A DNA stretch of 32,369 nt from Nemertoderma westbladi (lineage: Eukaryota; Xenacoelomorpha; Nemertodermatida; Nemertodermatidae): the NCBI GenBank assembly GCA_032718475.1, contig JAUCBJ010002068.1, forward strand, positions 1 to 32,369, read 5' to 3'. Position 1 is the first letter of the stretch. Each line of letters opens with the position of its first letter. Shown here piece by piece: positions 9,761 through 19,800 of this stretch. The notes below the pieces were generated by a model. It made no database searches. It was not told where the DNA came from and saw only the letters and a list, made by a program, of their open reading frames with translations. A program made the position numbers and the translations under genes.

Positions 9761-12700
9761 TTATTCTGTATTTCCACAATCAATCATCTTCAATAGTTTC
9801 GTCCGATCTGCCTCACGTTTGGTAAGACAGTCCGCAAGTTGCTCAGCTGTACAGACCCACTGCACTTCAACTTCTCTACGATCAACCATTTGTCTCATAA
9901 TTGCCATATCGATGCGAAGTCGCTTGTCCTCAATTGTGTTACTTGTATGAACAGCTTGGGCTAAGGATCGATTATCAGTGAAACATACAATGGGTAACTT
10001 AATATCTTTCAGGAACTGAAGCACCTTCTTCAAAAATATTGCTGCTTCTACGCCCTCTATCAATGCTAAAGTTTCAGCAGCTAAAGTTGACTTCACAACC
10101 CTCTTGAGCTTCTTTGACTGCCATGACAGGGTAGCATGCTTCTTATTGACATCTGTAAGAAATATAATATAGCCACCCTGTGACCCACCATCTCTAAGAT
10201 TTCCAAATGAAGCATCTGCATAGACCTCCAACTGGCAGGTATCAACATCAAGACCATTCAAATTACAACGCAATCCACAGTGTTGTAACTTCAACTTTCT
10301 AATTATTTTATTAACATTTCGCAAGTCTTCTACAGTTGGATGCTTAGTATGAGTACTAAGTTCACAGGAATCATAAGCAATGTCTGGTCTAGTTTGATTG
10401 GCTACCCAATTGATAGCACCAATCAAGGATCTAAATTTTGTAATCTCTCCCTTTTTTAGTGGTCTTTCCTTTGCTCCTTGTGGAATATAAATCTCATCTA
10501 GCTCCTTAATGTATTTCTCTTGCTGCAGATATATGCCATATGAAGACTGTTCAAGGAATAATCCCAAGTAACGAAAACTTCCTTTACAAATAGGACCAAC
10601 TGCAAATGTCTCAATAAATGACTTAATTATTTCTTCTTCAAATTGAGCTGTACCTGCAAACAAAACATCATCAACATGAATGCAGATAACACCACCAATT
10701 GAACTGTTTGGCTGTATCCATTTGAAAAGACCAGGATCCAGCTCACATATGTTTACTCCCAATTCTTCCAGTCGACTCTTTACTCTAATATACCATGATC
10801 TAGGTGCATCATTAAGACCATAGACTGTTTTTAACAATCTCCACAACTGTCCATCACTATCTGCTTCTGGTGGTGGGTTGACAAAAACTTCACGGCTAAT
10901 ATTCTCTCCCTGTAGGAATGCTGACTTAACATCTATGGATTTAATACTCCAACTCATCATAGAAGCCAGAGATAATGCTAGACGAATGCTGTCTTTTGAG
11001 CAAGTTGGTGAGTCAGTTCTTTCTTCAACTATCTCTTCAAATCCGCGAGCTACTAATCGCGCCTTTATGTTTCCATTTTCCTTCTCAGTCAAAACCCATT
11101 TGAGAGATATAAAATCTTGACTCTGATTATCGACTTCAACATATACATTATTTATACGCCACATGTTTAATTCATGTCTCTTGGCTTCTGCAACTTTCTC
11201 CACTTTATCTAAAGTGATATATGTTGGAATTGTTAAGTTAATTTCCTCGTCCTTATCTAAGACCCGATAATCATAGACATTATTTAAATCCATCCATTTA
11301 GATGGCCCATCGGAATATTCAAGATTAAAACAATGTTTATATTTTCCGGTCACCTTACCAGCACGACTTATTACTGTGGCTGTTACTAATTCTTCATTTT
11401 CCTTTTCTCTAAACTGCACTCGATCGCCTGCTAGAGGATTAACAAAGAGTTTAACATTTGCCACCTCATTGGTCGTCTCATTGGTTTGTATAATAGGTTT
11501 ATTTCTCACATCAGCAACTTCGGAAGTATGTTCTTTTCTTACATCAGCAACTTCTGAAGTATGTTCTTTACCCCCATTGGACATTATTTCAACTGAGTTT
11601 GGTTCATCCTCACCTATCAGATTATCAACTAAAGGACCAGTCTTGGAATTATCAACAGAACAGTGTAAAGAACCATTGTTGTTATCCGCAATTCTAGCTG
11701 AACGTATTCGTGATGGGTGAACACGAACATATGTGCTACCATGTTTTACCAATATTTGTTGACCATCCTGTCCAATGACAGAACCAGGGCCACGCCACTC
11801 TGGAAATTCTATTCGTTTATAATACACCAATTCACCACTGGTAACCTTATCCCCACTATCTCTTACATTGTGTTTTAGAGCACGGCGTAACCGTTCTGAT
11901 GATTCATTTTTAATGAATTCCTGACGAGCAGCATGCATGGCATTAAGATTGTCTGCAACTACAGTGCTTGTGATGTTACCTTCCAAGGCGGGTAGTTTAT
12001 TATCCTCTACTGTGGGACGCATTGGATTTTTTCCAAAAACTAATTGATTGGGTGAAAACCCATGAACATTAGTTAATGCATTGCGAGCAGCAACTGCCCA
12101 TGCCACTGCCACATCAATTTCACATTTTTCTTGAGCCATTATCTTTTGAACATCTAAGCCAAGAACTGCGTTCTGCCGTTCACACAGACCATTGGACCAT
12201 GGTGATTCAGCAGCAGTAGGTAGAACTCTTATGTTAAAATTTTCAGCAAGATTAATAAATTGCGCATTGTTAAATTCACCTCCATTATCTACAAGAAATT
12301 TCCGAGGATGGCCAAATGTAATTATCCACGATTTAAAAATTCCTTGAATTACTTTGTGAGACTGTTTACTCCAAAGCACACAGGCAGAACGATAACGAGT
12401 AAATGTGTCTACCAAATGTAGAATAATATTGTTATTAATAAACTTCAGATCTAATGCAATAGTGTCATTGAACTCATTACTTATTGGTAGACCAACAACA
12501 GGCCTAGGCGGTGGCTTGTTAAATCTGCGACATATGTCACAAATTTTTTGAATTTCTTCTAACTGATTTGCTAGCCCTTCTGGAACACTTCCAGTCCCCT
12601 TAATTAAACGAACTAATTTATCTGCTGGTGCATGTGCAAACTGGCGGTGCAACTTTATAGCTACTTTCTTCATTTCATCAGTTGACTTTATTTCACACGA

Positions 12701-14197
12701 AATGTGAACTTCCTTTACTAATGCAATAGATATGCAAAAATGCCCTGCAATATTATCAACAGTTGGAATCTTTTGTCCAAACATTATTACTTCATTCTTT
12801 CTAAAATCAAGAGCTGCATTTGCCTTAGCTAATGAATGTTTAGAGAGTAATAGAGGAATATTGCATGATACCACTGATGCTTGGACATGAACCCGCTTAT
12901 TGCCAATTAGACAAGGAATCTTCACACATTTGTCAGATATCACGTTTTTCCCATCACCAAACCTAAATAAAGTGCAACTTGGAGTTTCAACAACCTCAGA
13001 TTTTTCAATATCGCTGAGACTGTCTAGATATGCCATATACCACAACTGCCCACACACTGATTTGGTACAGCCAGAGTCCAGAATTGCTAACCCAATAGTG
13101 TCTTCTAAATACACATTGGTCTGAGCTGTTAAAACATACACATCATCACTCTCACCAAAATCATCCCCTTCATTAAACATACCTGAAATGTCTCTGTAAC
13201 TTGTAAGAAGAACATCAACTTCCTCACTGACTGTCTCCCCTTGACCATCACAGAAGTGGGCGGTTTCATTGTCGTCAACTCCAATCCTCCTCTGAAAGCA
13301 ATTAGCTGCATAGTGATAAATACTCCCACACCTTAAACATTTAGTTATATTACCATATCGATCCAGGGGATTTCTTACTGCACCAGAACCCCGACTTTGT
13401 CCTCGGTCAAACTGATATGAAGAACCCCGACCTCTGCCAAGCTGATCTGAAAACTGACCTCGACCAAACTGATCACTATGTCCACTATACTGACCACGGG
13501 AATACTGATTCGGCCTTCGATAATTAAACCTACCAACTCCTCCTCCACGCTGGTAACCTTTAAATCCTCTATCAGTAAAATATACCTCATCTTCACCTAT
13601 TTCATCCGAACACACTAAAGCTTCCTGCTTTATATCCAACTCACCTAATCCTGATGAAACCTCACTTCTCTTCCCTGAAATTTTCTTCAAGGTGTCTCGC
13701 ATACCTTTGAAACTTAAAACAGGGACAGTTGTCCTTGCAAGTTGTTCTTCTGTGTGTGACAGTCCAGCGCTCTTTAAAAGTCTGAATGCAATCACCCCAT
13801 CTGGCAGCTCCATACCATGTTTCCTTACTTTTGAATATAAATTATCAAATTCCACCAGATATTCCTCCATGGTTATCCCAACTGGGCGTATATACTTCTC
13901 AAAATTCTCATAAGCACAAAATGCCAACAGTTCCTTGTCCTTTAAATATAAATCGTCTAGCTTAGTTATTACTTTCTCTAGTCCGTCTTCACCACTTAAT
14001 TCAGCAATTGGTATATCCACTGTAGCTTCCCTCGCTTTTCCGCTCATTGATAACGCCAACACCGGACCTTGTTTCTTTTTATTTAAATCAGTTACTAAAC
14101 GCCATATTTCTATTTCCTTTTTCCAGTCGTCATAGGAAAGATCTGCACGCATTTTGGGGGGTATTTTATAACTTGCTACACCTGCTGATTCGGCCAT
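9761..14197 (-). CDS. Copia gag-pol polyprotein, intact, 1478 aa
   Basis: One uninterrupted frame. I take the ATG at 14197 (AAAATGGCC context, protein MAESAGVASYK); five codons further upstream are open only through a TTG. Domains: gag with a UBN2/copia-type N-terminal region (about 10-175), an RG/Q-rich stretch (about 210-275), and zinc knuckle C-x2-C-x4-H-x4-C at 287-300. Protease LAILDSG has Asp374; DSG replaces the usual DTG. Integrase has HHCC zinc residues His517/His522/Cys553/Cys556 and catalytic Asp583, Asp637, Glu673 with 35 residues between the last two. Reverse transcriptase has ARLVARGFEE, DVKSAFLQG (Asp1089) and catalytic HVDD (Asp1176/1177) in place of the more common YVDD. RNase H has Asp1328, Glu1375, Asp1408 and ADCLTK near the end. 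An 11-residue duplication, KEHTSEVADVR twice, lies in the integrase-RT linker (about 878-899). Gag and Pol are fused without a frameshift, as in many copia elements. Confidence 0.97.
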   Translation of the reverse strand: MAESAGVASYKIPPKMRADLSYDDWKKEIEIWRLVTDLNKKKQGPVLALSMSGKAREATVDIPIAELSGEDGLEKVITKLDDLYLKDKELLAFCAYENFEKYIRPVGITMEEYLVEFDNLYSKVRKHGMELPDGVIAFRLLKSAGLSHTEEQLARTTVPVLSFKGMRDTLKKISGKRSEVSSGLGELDIKQEALVCSDEIGEDEVYFTDRGFKGYQRGGGVGRFNYRRPNQYSRGQYSGHSDQFGRGQFSDQLGRGRGSSYQFDRGQSRGSGAVRNPLDRYGNITKCLRCGSIYHYAANCFQRRIGVDDNETAHFCDGQGETVSEEVDVLLTSYRDISGMFNEGDDFGESDDVYVLTAQTNVYLEDTIGLAILDSGCTKSVCGQLWYMAYLDSLSDIEKSEVVETPSCTLFRFGDGKNVISDKCVKIPCLIGNKRVHVQASVVSCNIPLLLSKHSLAKANAALDFRKNEVIMFGQKIPTVDNIAGHFCISIALVKEVHISCEIKSTDEMKKVAIKLHRQFAHAPADKLVRLIKGTGSVPEGLANQLEEIQKICDICRRFNKPPPRPVVGLPISNEFNDTIALDLKFINNNIILHLVDTFTRYRSACVLWSKQSHKVIQGIFKSWIITFGHPRKFLVDNGGEFNNAQFINLAENFNIRVLPTAAESPWSNGLCERQNAVLGLDVQKIMAQEKCEIDVAVAWAVAARNALTNVHGFSPNQLVFGKNPMRPTVEDNKLPALEGNITSTVVADNLNAMHAARQEFIKNESSERLRRALKHNVRDSGDKVTSGELVYYKRIEFPEWRGPGSVIGQDGQQILVKHGSTYVRVHPSRIRSARIADNNNGSLHCSVDNSKTGPLVDNLIGEDEPNSVEIMSNGGKEHTSEVADVRKEHTSEVADVRNKPIIQTNETTNEVANVKLFVNPLAGDRVQFREKENEELVTATVISRAGKVTGKYKHCFNLEYSDGPSKWMDLNNVYDYRVLDKDEEINLTIPTYITLDKVEKVAEAKRHELNMWRINNVYVEVDNQSQDFISLKWVLTEKENGNIKARLVARGFEEIVEERTDSPTCSKDSIRLALSLASMMSWSIKSIDVKSAFLQGENISREVFVNPPPEADSDGQLWRLLKTVYGLNDAPRSWYIRVKSRLEELGVNICELDPGLFKWIQPNSSIGGVICIHVDDVLFAGTAQFEEEIIKSFIETFAVGPICKGSFRYLGLFLEQSSYGIYLQQEKYIKELDEIYIPQGAKERPLKKGEITKFRSLIGAINWVANQTRPDIAYDSCELSTHTKHPTVEDLRNVNKIIRKLKLQHCGLRCNLNGLDVDTCQLEVYADASFGNLRDGGSQGGYIIFLTDVNKKHATLSWQSKKLKRVVKSTLAAETLALIEGVEAAIFLKKVLQFLKDIKLPIVCFTDNRSLAQAVHTSNTIEDKRLRIDMAIMRQMVDRREVEVQWVCTAEQLADCLTKREADRTKLLKMIDCGNTE

Positions 14198-14217
14198 TTT
14201 GTTGAGGAACAACCACG

Positions 14218-14228
14218 CTCTGCTACCA
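14218..14228 (-). promoter_or_regulatory. Copia primer-binding site (initiator tRNA-Met)
   Basis: Minus-strand TGGTAGCAGAG follows the 5' LTR without a gap. From general knowledge it is complementary to the 3' end of animal initiator tRNA-Met (CUCUGCUACCA). The plant version would be TGGTATCAGAG, so this supports an animal host. It uses the tRNA 3' end, unlike Drosophila copia, which uses an internal tRNA fragment. Confidence 0.85.
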
Positions 14229-14466
14229 TGAAATAATGACTATTAATTTATCACTCCTGACTGTCCGACATATATTCAATCAGATATTAGATAACACAAT
14301 TACACCGGTAGGCATGATATACCGGTTACAGAGTACTACAGTACTGCAGTACCACGGTACAGCAGTAGACTTTTCTGCACTTACGGTCCGGACAGATTAC
14401 CATTAGAAACCGTCATTACTTACTCTCTTACTTCAAGGCCTCTTAGGTCCAAGGGTGATCCTAACA
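14229..14466 (-). repeat. Copia 5' LTR
   Basis: 238 bp, TG...CA, identical to the other LTR apart from a 4-bp deletion. It should contain the element's promoter; a TATA-like motif is not obvious. It is flanked outside by the second GATAG. Confidence 0.96.
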
Positions 14467-14680
14467 GATAGGACGACTAAATCTGTGTAACTTTATTTTG
14501 TTTTAATAAATAGAATCCCGTATCAGAGCAATTTCTAAGATATGAGTATAATTATCGGAAGAACTGGTATTATACAACATTTATAGAATATTTATTTAAA
14601 ATTATAAAAAAATAATTTTAGCTCCGTAACGATATGCGAAAATTAACAACAACATATAAGCAATAGATGTGTACGCCTAC

Positions 14681-14968
14681 TACTACTAGGATCGGCATGC
14701 TGCATTGCAGCTGCATGTTTAAGAATGCTGTGCCGGCTTATCGACAAAATTGCACCACCACAACTCCCTATCACACATGACATTTGCTAGATCATCCGAA
14801 TCTTCAAGGCCAGTGTCCTTTAAGATGCGTCTCAAGAAAGTCATGGGCTGTCCACCATGCTTAATCACTCCATGAGGCTGCCAAAGTACAAGATTATGCA
14901 CTGGCTGGTCCTCACGGCGAAAGCAATGTCCTGCAAAGCGGAGGCGATTTTGTTCTAGTGTCAAGCTT
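14681..14968 (-). pseudogene. 5'-truncated LINE copy (same family as 8.0-8.3 kb)
   Basis: On the minus strand 14964 to 14719 reads TLEQNRLRFAGHCFRREDQ, then MTFLRRILKDTGLEDSDDLA and CNFVDKPAQHS-stop. The 3' UTR GCATGCCGATCC follows, with a short TAG-triplet tail at 14681-14690. The copy is cut off upstream at a poly-C run (minus strand) that abuts the AAGCTTGACAC text preceding TLEQ. It is a dead fragment. Confidence 0.85.
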
Positions 14969-14987
14969 GGGGGGGGGGGGGGGGGGG
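14969..14987 (+). repeat. Poly-G tract at a LINE breakpoint
   Basis: 19 consecutive G at the 5' edge of the LINE fragment. In the copy at 1.8 kb the same position reads CTCCCCTAGCTTGACAC (minus strand), so the run probably expanded from an existing C4-5. Confidence 0.8.
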
Positions 14988-17283
14988 TTTACGCCTACCT
15001 GAGGACAGACGACACAACCCCATAGATGGGGGCGGGTTTATTATCCCCGGCTTAATTTTTCCTAAAATACCAGTAACCTGTGTGACCTTAAGTTTTGTTT
15101 ATTGTAGGCCTACCCTGGCTTACAGTATCATACTGCAGTACAAGTGAGTTTTCCCATATAAGTGAGTTTTACCTGGGTGTGATTTGAGCATCTTAAATCT
15201 CGATTAAGCAAGTATTTATTTTAATATATTTAGTTTCGTTGCAAAGATGAAATAACAAACAACGATAGACATGCCAAATACCAAAGTTATCCCAAAGAAG
15301 TTTCAAGAATAATTTAAATAATTTATACCGGTACCAAATACAGATTGGCGCGAAAATTTAATGACACATTCCATGTATTACAATATAACCATCGTTTTTT
15401 CATTCATAATGATACATTATTAATGGATTCCACTCCACTGCACATACTAATAGAGTCTAGCTTAAAATAAATAATTGTAAGAGGGAAATATCGAGTGCAA
15501 ATGGTGGAGGATTAACAGCAACTTAAGCGGCCAAATAAAACTTTCTAGGGAAAAATTACTAGAAATACATATCAGAGCCAAATAAATATACACCATGTCC
15601 TGGAATATAGCGTCGTAATTCAGTGACATCCCCACCCCCCACCCAAAAGAGATCGCAAGAAAATTGAAACTGAGATAGGTTCACTGGTGCAATATCACGC
15701 TTGTAGCTAAACATTGAAAGTAAAAATATAAACTCTGACTCACCCAGGAAGGAGGAGGGAGGTGAAACTATCTCAAGATTCATTTAAGGTGGAACAATTA
15801 GGTTCCTGTACCCGAATTAGCGGTGTTATACTTATATAGATGGAACGCAAGCGGGGATTCTACCATTATATACCGGTACTGTATATAACTTTATTTGGGG
15901 GGGGAGGGGTTGTCCTATCATAGGAGTTATATAATATTACATGACAAGTACGGAGCGTGGAACAGATACTAAAATCAATAACAACTATATAATTGGTTAA
16001 AAAAAATACATTTACTCGTAATATTTATAGTATAATCCATACTTTAATTAATTGTGTTACATTAAGATAACTTATCAGCGTTCTGCGATATCCTCGTAAC
16101 CCAGCAAACGTAATCACTAACTTAGTTAACGATAAAATTCTAGAACACGTATTGAGTATTCTAAATTGACAGCCATTACAGGCTTAGTTAAATATTATTT
16201 ACAGTACAGTTGTTACAGAAACTGCAATTAATTGCATAAAAAGGATATCAATTTCATTAATATTCCTAAACATTATACAATATTATTTAAAGCTAATAAT
16301 TAATTCAGAACGCCGATAAGTTGACACAATGTAACAAAATTCTTACACCATTGTGTAATAAAGGGCTCTATACAGCGTTAAAGACACCTGAATATTTATG
16401 TAAATCTCCCTCGTTGCGCTCGTTCGGGGTATACTTTTCACACAATAATGTAAATGTATCATCCGATACAGCTTTAAAATACTTAGTTATAACAAATTTA
16501 GTCTAATAATATTATATGTAATTTATTAATTAAATGATTCTGTGTTAGACTAGCACCCGTACCGGTTTACCAAAAGATAGATAGAAACCCAAACTTAATT
16601 AATTAATTTTATCACTGAAGTTCAAACTTTGTTTATTTAATGGCAAAAGTTAAATTTCATTGTATATTTCTTACATTTATTAAGTAATTGAAATGAAAGT
16701 TAGTTGAATACAGAAGGGTTTACTAAAAATGTATAACCGGTAACTGCTACTTATATATATAACTTTATTTCAACTTCTGAAATTATTTGTAAAGATAAAA
16801 TTCGATTTATAGTTGATTGCTGGATGTTTTAATAATTGGGTTTTGATATAATTAATAATAATAATATACTAGACACAATCTATACTCCGGGATCCCTTTC
16901 CAAAGAAATCGGCATTACATTTTTGCTCCGGGATCCCAAGTTTTCGAGATGGGAATCCATTTTGAACGCTATATATATATATAATAAAACTAGTCTGGGT
17001 TCCACTGTGGATAATTGACTTAATAGGCTTAAACTACTACAAAAATACGGTATATATTAAATAATTTAGATATGAACGTAATATTCAATTGAATTCAGCC
17101 GAATTATGTTATGTAATTAACAATTAAATCGATTCTAAACTTTTCACATCATAAATTACCCGTATTCTAAAACTTTCTTATAATTATTTTTTGAATATTC
17201 AGTAACCGAATACGCGTCAGGCCCAAATCTAATTCAAATTTACAGCATAAAAATAATTAATAGAAATCGAACTGTCATAGGAT
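14988..17283. other. AT-rich spacer with no supported gene
   Basis: Only chance ORFs. At 15783 (minus) an ATG frame MNLEIVSPPSSFLG runs into a strong donor-like G|GTGAGT (about 15745), so a first exon is conceivable but has no further support. A G-rich run lies at about 15896-15908. TCCGGGATCCC is repeated at about 16888 and 16929. The remainder is low-complexity A/T. Confidence 0.4.
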
Positions 17284-17518
17284 TACATACAGACACACAT
17301 ACAGACACACATACAGAAACACATACAGACAGACATACAGACACACATACAGACACACGTACAGAAACACATACAGACAGACATACAGACACACATACAG
17401 ACACACGTACAGAAACACATACAGACACACATACAGACACACATACAGACACACATACAGACACACATACAGACACACATACAGACACACATACAGACAC
17501 ACATACAGACACACACGT
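17284..17518. repeat. 12-bp microsatellite, ACAGACACACAT-type
   Basis: About 19-20 units of ACAGACACACAT with interspersed variants (AGAAACACAT, AGACAGACAT, ACACGT) arranged in a higher-order pattern in the left half and nearly pure in the right half. The unit length is a multiple of 3, so several minus-strand frames stay open and encode V-C-V-S type repeats; these are not genes. Confidence 0.95.
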
Positions 17519-17924
17519 ACATTGCTGCGAACTTAATATTATTTGATTGATATTGAGAGAAATTATCCGCTGTTCGTAAAAATGAATAATTTTACTAATT
17601 TAAAAGACATTGTAAAAGGCATGTAACATTTTAACAAAGAAAAAAAGTATTTAGGAAATTAAAAAGAAAAACCGCTTCGCATTTCTATAAAACTAATTTC
17701 TTTCTCGGAATTTAGTTATAATTTTTAATAAATTTTAGTTTTAATGATTAAATTACAGTATTTTTAGTTAAAAATAACCAAAAATACAAGTTAAATTTCA
17801 GTTTGTAACATTAATTATTTATAAAGGCCAATCAATATCAATAAATTAATAGACACAAACTGTTAAACCGAGCTGGATAATGATTGGCTGTTACAATGTG
17901 CGAGGCGCTGATTGGCTAAAACTC
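17519..17924. other. 3' flank of the cysteine-string protein gene
   Basis: AT-rich. Two ATTGGCT motifs (about 17883 and 17910) lie directly beyond the stop codon. TTTAAT, the reverse complement of the variant poly-A signal ATTAAA, occurs near 17740; no canonical AATAAA on the minus strand is obvious close to the gene. Confidence 0.35.
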
Positions 17925-18539
17925 TCAAGGGCGTTCGGTGTACTTAGTGGCGGAGGCAGGATCCAATGGGGACGTTTCGTCCAACAGGTTCACCTGCTGC
18001 ACACCTTCCGATGAGGTCGCAGGCTGCGACGTCACCGGCTCCTCAACAATAACATCATCCTCACCATCCACAATATCCTCTTGGAGATTATCAACATCAT
18101 CCATATCCTTAGGTTTATATTTACCGCAGCAAAAGTTACAGCAAAGACAACAGAAACAACAACAGCAACACCCGCTTACCAAGCAGCAGAATATAAACAA
18201 GGCTTTACACCACCCACTCTGCAGCATAAAGTAAGCCTTAACATTTTCCTCGCCTATCTGCTCTGCTATATACAACCCCATTGTTCCGTACTCGTCAAAT
18301 ATCTCACGTTTAGTCGGGTCTATCAGAACGTGATAGGCGTGGTTAATCTCTTTAAAGCGTTCCACAGCGGCCGCGTTACCGGGGTTTTTATCCGGGTGGT
18401 ACTGCAGGGCCAGGCGTCTGTAGGCTTTCTTTATCTCCTCCACGCTGCACTCCTTGGCCAGGGATAGAGTGCCGTATAAGTCTAGAGGTTTCATTGTGTG
18501 CGGGGCGGATCTGTTACTGTGGTTGTGGGGGGACGGCAT
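17925..18539 (-). CDS. DNAJC5: Cysteine-string protein, DnaJ subfamily C member 5 type
   Basis: 204 residues, complete in one exon. In known animals CSP is a palmitoylated Hsp40 co-chaperone of synaptic and secretory vesicles that recruits Hsc70 to maintain SNARE proteins. Here the J domain spans about 18-85, with KKAYRRLALQYHPDKNPGN holding the HPD triad at 48-50. The conserved linker GLYIAEQIGEENVKAYF (88-104) follows. The cysteine string at 111-138 has 14 Cys, including a run of five at 124-128, and ends CCGKYKPK. The acidic C-terminal tail (DMDDVDN, DGEDDVIVEEP) is lineage-variable. The start ATG 18539 gives a 15-residue extension before MKPLDLYG; a second Met at 16 is an alternative start. 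GTL replaces the usual VLG at the start of the J domain. The lack of introns is unusual for CSP: it may be an expressed retrocopy, a paralogue, or ancestral intron loss. The frame is intact and codon use is GC-richer than the flanks, so it is probably functional. Confidence 0.95.
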   Translation of the reverse strand: MPSPHNHSNRSAPHTMKPLDLYGTLSLAKECSVEEIKKAYRRLALQYHPDKNPGNAAAVERFKEINHAYHVLIDPTKREIFDEYGTMGLYIAEQIGEENVKAYFMLQSGWCKALFIFCCLVSGCCCCCFCCLCCNFCCGKYKPKDMDDVDNLQEDIVDGEDDVIVEEPVTSQPATSSEGVQQVNLLDETSPLDPASATKYTERP

Positions 18540-19140
18540 TGTGGAATTCGTTTAGTGGCGGTAGTTATGGGGTGGTTGTGTTGGTATTATCTGTGAGGGG
18601 CATTTCTTTTATAATTTTAGGAAACGAGGAAAGGAAGGTAGATTATTCTACTGCGAGTAGAAGTTAAAACAGTTACCCGGTTGGGAGTCTGAGAGTGGTA
18701 CCGTGTACCGGTACCTTATAAGAGATAGGCCTATGCATGCAGCTATGCAGAAACGAACTCTGAGCAATTGGCCCCCGTTTCGCAATGAGTTATTATCAAT
18801 ATTTTCTGCTACACTGTATCTATTAGGCCTCGTTCTTTAGGGTATTACGACCACAGCGGCACCTCTCCCTGTCCAGCAATATTATTGGGGCCACCACCGA
18901 CCCCCAACAGACACGCACCGGTATAGAAAGAGAGATGCGCAGATATCTTCTTCAGTTCATCAGCAACCATGAGAGATAAATATTGAGCAACATATATTTA
19001 ATACGGTAGGTACAGTCTCCGATATATCAACTAGGCCTAACATAAATAGGGCCCAAACACTAATAACAGTACCGGTAATATAATAAATAATACAGTAATA
19101 AGGTAAAACTGATAGCAATAATAACACTGGCGCTGTAGGG
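18540..19140. other. Upstream flank of the CSP gene
   Basis: Presumed promoter and leader of the minus-strand gene. No convincing TATA box. ACCGGT and AGGCCT palindromes occur at 18712-18735. A plus-strand coding-like patch lies at 18827-18979. Confidence 0.35.
18827..18979 (+). pseudogene. Coding-like patch, possibly transposase debris
   Basis: Open between two stops, reading RPQRHLSLSSNIIGATTDPQ, then QTRTGIEREMRRYLLQFI and a stop. The EREMRRYL stretch faintly recalls the region before the dimerisation domain of hAT transposases. A second frame over the same DNA is also open. No start and no splice site. Weak call. Confidence 0.2.
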
Positions 19141-19529
19141 GGAGCCCCAACCAACGTGGACGCGTCAACATCAATAAGAGGGAGAGCTGGATTTTTAAAT
19201 ATTAATCTCGAAACTATAATAATTGATATTATTAAAATATTATAACAATAATAATCATGATTTAATCATGATAAGGTGTTTTGTTATAATAGTCTCCCAT
19301 ACCTTCTCTGCTTCAATCCAATATCTTTAGGCCCTATACGCAAGTAACTTCTTGACATATAATAATCAATGTTGATGTACCAGCACTGTAACTTTCTTCT
19401 TGTTTATCCATTGATATTAACTCAGCGTAGCAGTCCAGCAACAAGACTGCGGAAATACTACAAGCCCTGCTCTGTAGTTTATATGATACACAATTGGCTT
19501 TGACGCGTCCACGTGGGTTGGGGCTCTCC
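19141..19529. mobile_element. Candidate foldback element
   Basis: GGAGCCCCAACCAACGTGGA continuing CGCGTCAA (19141-19168) is repeated inverted as TTGACGCGTCCACGTGGGTT continuing GGGGCTC (19500-19527), with one or two mismatches. The interior of about 330 bp is AT-rich and holds no intact protein. A third GACGCGTCC lies at 19561-19569. No target duplication was identified. Confidence 0.45.
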
Positions 19530-19800
19530 TCATAGACTGCACAATGCTTTCTATAATTTTGACGCGTCCGCAAAATAGGTCCTGCAAGGCCTAAATAATA
19601 CTGTAATTTATTTAGCCATACGGATTCATTCTCACACGTTCGTCGTTCATCGATCGCTTTAAGTCCTGAGCCGTTAGGCTGAGCTGCTGAGAGGTCAGTC
19701 AGTCGGATATGATCAGCCTAATTAGTATAGGCCTAACGAAGAATTACATGTTCATGGGGCCTTCGCGCAGCACAAGGCACAGTCATAGGCAGCGCCGTTC

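Larger units (their letters stand above)
9362..14466 (-). mobile_element. Complete Ty1/copia LTR retrotransposon
   Basis: A full element of 5105 bp in minus orientation. LTRs of 242 bp (9362-9603) and 238 bp (14229-14466) both run TG...CA. On my reading they differ only by a 4-bp indel near 9420/14285, so the insertion is very recent. The target duplication GATAG flanks it (9357-9361 and 14467-14471). In element orientation, the PBS follows the 5' LTR directly, the polypurine tract abuts the 3' LTR, and one open gag-pol frame fills the interior. Domain order protease-integrase-RT-RNase H defines copia rather than gypsy. Every cis signal and enzymatic residue I checked is present, so it may be autonomous. 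Confidence 0.97.

Noticed and set aside
10878-14135. Several plus-strand ORFs of 66-114 codons and minus-strand ORFs in a second frame
   Set aside because: They are shadows of the intact Copia gag-pol frame.
15559-15783. Minus-strand ORF with a GTGAGT donor after 13 codons
   Set aside because: The donor is strong but there is no matching acceptor, promoter or protein similarity; mentioned only in the spacer entry.
17240-17522. Three overlapping minus-strand ORFs rich in V-C-V-S or C-L-Y-V repeats
   Set aside because: They are read-through of a 12-bp microsatellite whose unit length is a multiple of three; no start context, domain or neighbouring exon.
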